Shown one piece after another: positions 61,634 through 64,000 of a stretch of DNA of 64,000 nt. Positions within the stretch are counted from its first letter, which is position 1, and every line of letters begins with the position of its first letter. Position numbers and translations under genes: made by a program. The DNA comes from Catellatospora sp. IY07-71 (GTDB lineage Bacteria; Actinomycetota; Actinomycetes; Mycobacteriales; Micromonosporaceae): NCBI RefSeq assembly GCF_018326265.1, contig NZ_AP023360.1:4931501-4995500 (forward strand). The letters run 5' to 3'. Below the pieces are notes generated by a model. It did no database searches. It saw nothing but the letters and a program-made list of their open reading frames with translations, and had not been told where the DNA came from.

Positions 61634-64000
61634 TCAGCCGCCGAGCAGGGACTGCAGCGGTGTCGGCAGCACGATGGGACCGGGACCGGGACCGCCCGGC
61701 GGCGGTGACGGCACGGGGCTGCCGCCGGGCGCCGGCTTCTTCTTGCACTTCTTCTCGTCGTCGTCGTCGCAGTCCTCGTCGTCGTCGTCCTTCTTCGGCG
61801 GGTCGACGCCGTCGCCGACCCCCTCGGACTCGCCGAGCTTGCCGCCGGTGCCGTTGGCCAGCGGCTCGGGCAGCAGCTTCATGCCGGTGTGGGCGGCGTT
61901 CATGAAGGCCTGCCAGATGTCGGCGGGCAGGCCGACGCTGGTGATGTTGCCGCCGCCCAGCTTGGCGGGCCGGTAGATGGGGTCGGAGGCGTTCTTGACG
62001 TTGCCGACCCAGATCGCCGACGCGATCTGCGGGGTGTAGCCGACCGTCCACACGTGGGAGTGGGCGTTCTCCTTGGTCTTGCTCTCCCAGGTGCCGGTCT
62101 TCGCGGCGGCCTGGCGGCCCAGCAGCGGGTGGTAGTAGTAGCCGGGCATCGTCTTGAGCACCCCGGTCACCTCGTCGGCCACCTCGGCGCGGATGCGGCG
62201 CTCGGCCTGGATGACCTCCCCGGCCTGCGGGACCAGCTTGTACTTGCCGGTCTTCTCGTCCTTCTTCTCGACCTTGATCACGAAGTGCGGTTTGTAGTAG
62301 ATGCCGTGGTTGGCGAAGGTCGCCATGCCCGAGGCGTGGTCCAGCACGGTGATCGGGTACTGCCCGAAGCCGACCTGGTAGTCGAACGAGGCGCGGCTGA
62401 TGTCGGTGGCCGGGTCGGTGAGGTCGCGCGCCTTGCCGTCGCTGAGCGCCCACATGGTGTTGACGCCGGCCGCGTGCGCCATCTTGACGACCTTGTCCGG
62501 GCCGATCTTCTTGGCGATCTTGAAGAAGGGCACGTTGAGCGACATCCGGGTGACGTCCTTCAGCGTGCACTTGCGCTTGCACTTGAGCTTGCCCGGGTCG
62601 CGGCCGGCGTTCTCCACCTCGTACGGGCACAGCTTGTACTTGTCGCAGTTCTTGTTCTTGCCGGTGGCGGTGATCGGCGTCGGGTCCCAGGTCGACTTCA
62701 GCGAGATGCCCGCGTCGATCGCGGCGGCCAGCGTGTACACCTTGAACGACGACGCGGGCGGATGGCCGCCGTCCTCCCAGGTGGTGCCCTCGTTGATCTT
62801 CCCGGCGTAGTCGATGCCGGTGCCGTCGGCGCCGCCGTAGTAGGCCAGCACCCGGCCCGTCTTCGGGTCGATGGCGACCCCGGCCGCGATCACGTTCTTC
62901 GGATACCCGTTGATCTTCGTGCCCTTGACGTCGATCGCGTCTTCCACGTCGTTGGTGCACTGCTTCTGGTCGCCCTTGCCGGTGCACGACTGCTTCCACT
63001 CGAAGGTGCGGAACAGCTGCGCCTCCAGCGCCTTCTGCGCCTTCGCGTTGATCGTCGTGGTGATCCGGTAGCCCTTGTTGCGCCAGTCGGTGATGCCCCA
63101 GGCGGTCATCTCCCGGTCCACGTACTTCTGGATCACGAAGCCGGTGCCCGTGCCCTGCACCCCGGTCTCACCCGACTTCGCGGAGTACTTGCGCAGCGCC
63201 TTGTCGGGATAGACCATCGCCGCCCGCTGCTGGGCGTCGATCCGGCCCATCTCGACCAGGTTGTCCAGCACATAGTTCCACCGGATGCGGGCCGCGTCCG
63301 GGTTGAAGTGCGGGTCGAAGCCCTTGCTGCCGTCGGCCTCGTTCGGCTCCGGCTGCTTGAGCACCGCGCCGAGCACCGCGGCCTCCTCGACCGTCAGCTT
63401 GTCGGCCGGCTTGCCGAAGTACGCCCTGGCCGCCGCGCCCACGCCGCTCGATCCGCGGCCGAACCACACCGTGTTCACGTAGAAGCCGAGGATCTCGTCC
63501 TTGCTGTGCTCCTCCTCCAGGCGGCGCGCCATCACCGCCTCGCGCAGCTTGCGGGCGTAGCTGACCTCCAGGTCCTTCGCGGCGTTGCGGGCGTACTGCT
63601 GGGTGATCGTCGAGGCGCCCTGCGTCTCGCCGCCGGTCAGGTTGTTCCACGCGGCGCGCGCGATGCCCCACACGTCGATGCCGCTGTGCTGGAAGAAGTT
63701 CTTGTCCTCGCCCGCGATCAGCGCCGCCTTCACCTCGTCGGACAGCGTCGGCATGGCGACGATCTGCCGGTTCTCGCCGCCGAGCTTGGCGATCTGCTCG
63801 CCGTCGGAGGAGTAGACGAAGGTGTTCTCGTTCTCGCTGAAGTCCGCGGGCTCGGGCACCGAGTCGTAGAAGTAGGCGCCCGCGATCAGGCCGCCGCCCG
63901 CGAGCATCACGATCATCGCCACCGAGGCCAGCAGGATGCTGCGTCCCCACCGCTTGCGGCGCTTGCCCTTGCTGTCGGCCTCGCTGAGCCGGGTACGGGC
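61634..64000 (-). CDS. Bifunctional penicillin-binding protein (class A PBP), N-terminus outside the window
   Basis: The frame is open to the right edge, so the start lies beyond 64000; GTG 63922 is internal. After a basic cytoplasmic segment (KGKRRKRWGRS) one transmembrane helix (ILLASVAMIVMLAGGGLIAG) anchors the protein. The GT51 transglycosylase domain shows GEDKNFFQHSGID (catalytic Glu), GASTITQQYARN and RKLREAVMARRLEE. The transpeptidase domain has SxxK in PASSFKVYTLA, SLN in MSLNVPFFK and AAKTGTWESK (KTG). It polymerises and cross-links peptidoglycan. The C-terminal tail is unusual: Asp-rich, then Lys/Cys, then Pro-rich. At least 788 residues are in view. Confidence 0.94.
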   Translation of the reverse strand, partial: ARTRLSEADSKGKRRKRWGRSILLASVAMIVMLAGGGLIAGAYFYDSVPEPADFSENENTFVYSSDGEQIAKLGGENRQIVAMPTLSDEVKAALIAGEDKNFFQHSGIDVWGIARAAWNNLTGGETQGASTITQQYARNAAKDLEVSYARKLREAVMARRLEEEHSKDEILGFYVNTVWFGRGSSGVGAAARAYFGKPADKLTVEEAAVLGAVLKQPEPNEADGSKGFDPHFNPDAARIRWNYVLDNLVEMGRIDAQQRAAMVYPDKALRKYSAKSGETGVQGTGTGFVIQKYVDREMTAWGITDWRNKGYRITTTINAKAQKALEAQLFRTFEWKQSCTGKGDQKQCTNDVEDAIDVKGTKINGYPKNVIAAGVAIDPKTGRVLAYYGGADGTGIDYAGKINEGTTWEDGGHPPASSFKVYTLAAAIDAGISLKSTWDPTPITATGKNKNCDKYKLCPYEVENAGRDPGKLKCKRKCTLKDVTRMSLNVPFFKIAKKIGPDKVVKMAHAAGVNTMWALSDGKARDLTDPATDISRASFDYQVGFGQYPITVLDHASGMATFANHGIYYKPHFVIKVEKKDEKTGKYKLVPQAGEVIQAERRIRAEVADEVTGVLKTMPGYYYHPLLGRQAAAKTGTWESKTKENAHSHVWTVGYTPQIASAIWVGNVKNASDPIYRPAKLGGGNITSVGLPADIWQAFMNAAHTGMKLLPEPLANGTGGKLGESEGVGDGVDPPKKDDDDEDCDDDDEKKCKKKPAPGGSPVPSPPPGGPGPGPIVLPTPLQSLLGG

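Overview
The window is one continuous high-GC chromosomal segment with dense coding, frequent GTG starts, many ATGA/GTGA stop-start overlaps, apparently leaderless or short-leader genes, actinobacterial regulators (GlxA-type AraC, MalT/BTAD, LuxR-AAA, NarL two-component, MEDS/RsbW) and twin-arginine or lipobox exports. This points to an actinomycete, most likely of the Micromonosporaceae. That assignment is inference from style and gene content; no rRNA or other phylogenetic marker is present. I see no tRNA, rRNA, CRISPR array, phage or insertion sequence.

Layout. 1-2.5 kb: SNF2 helicase (cut by the left edge) and a CAP-domain lipoprotein. 2.6-6.4 kb: a coupled operon of PadR-like/sigma, anti-sigma, ABC ATPase and ABC-2 permease; two members look frame-damaged. 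6.5-9.8 kb: exported FAD oxidoreductase with a C-terminal golvesin-type domain, an AraC regulator and a small monooxygenase. 9.9-20.5 kb: regulator-rich redox region (TetR carrying a second, resolvase-type HTH; alpha/beta hydrolase; large LuxR; HXXEE protein; SDR; carboxymuconolactone-decarboxylase-like protein; DJ-1/PfpI; GlxA regulator). 20.6-24.3 kb: ABC exporter divergent from its probable two-component system. 24.3-28.2 kb: RsbW-like kinase plus MEDS/STAS protein behind a SigF/SigB-like promoter, and a DUF4132/MolR-type protein. 28.4-36 kb: secreted discoidin/beta-helix enzyme, SDR, nucleobase permease, ArsR regulator and MFS exporter. 36-46 kb: C39-like peptidase, glutathionyl-hydroquinone-reductase-type protein, giant MalT-BTAD regulator, two secreted proteins, and a FIST-GGDEF signalling pair. 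46.2-50.1 kb: cupredoxin lipoprotein with a very unusual membrane-DyP peroxidase fusion, then a methyltransferase. 50.3-54.9 kb: a four-gene, translationally coupled operon of subtilisin-like protease, ECF sigma factor, 161-residue unknown protein and TPR-CHAT caspase-like protease. 55-64 kb: degenerate M23 protein, DHA2 exporter, SnoaL-like protein, secreted GH3 enzyme and a bifunctional PBP (cut by the right edge).

The best candidate for an undescribed system is the protease-sigma-unknown-CHAT operon at 50310-54896. It joins two unrelated cytosolic protease folds to a transcription factor, and a decayed copy of the CHAT C-terminus follows it. Other notable points are the DyP membrane fusion, the TetR-resolvase HTH fusion, a LacI-type operator shared by the two discoidin glycosidase-like genes 33 kb apart, and six long intergenic inverted repeats that sit in gene-end spacers and fall into at least five sequence types.
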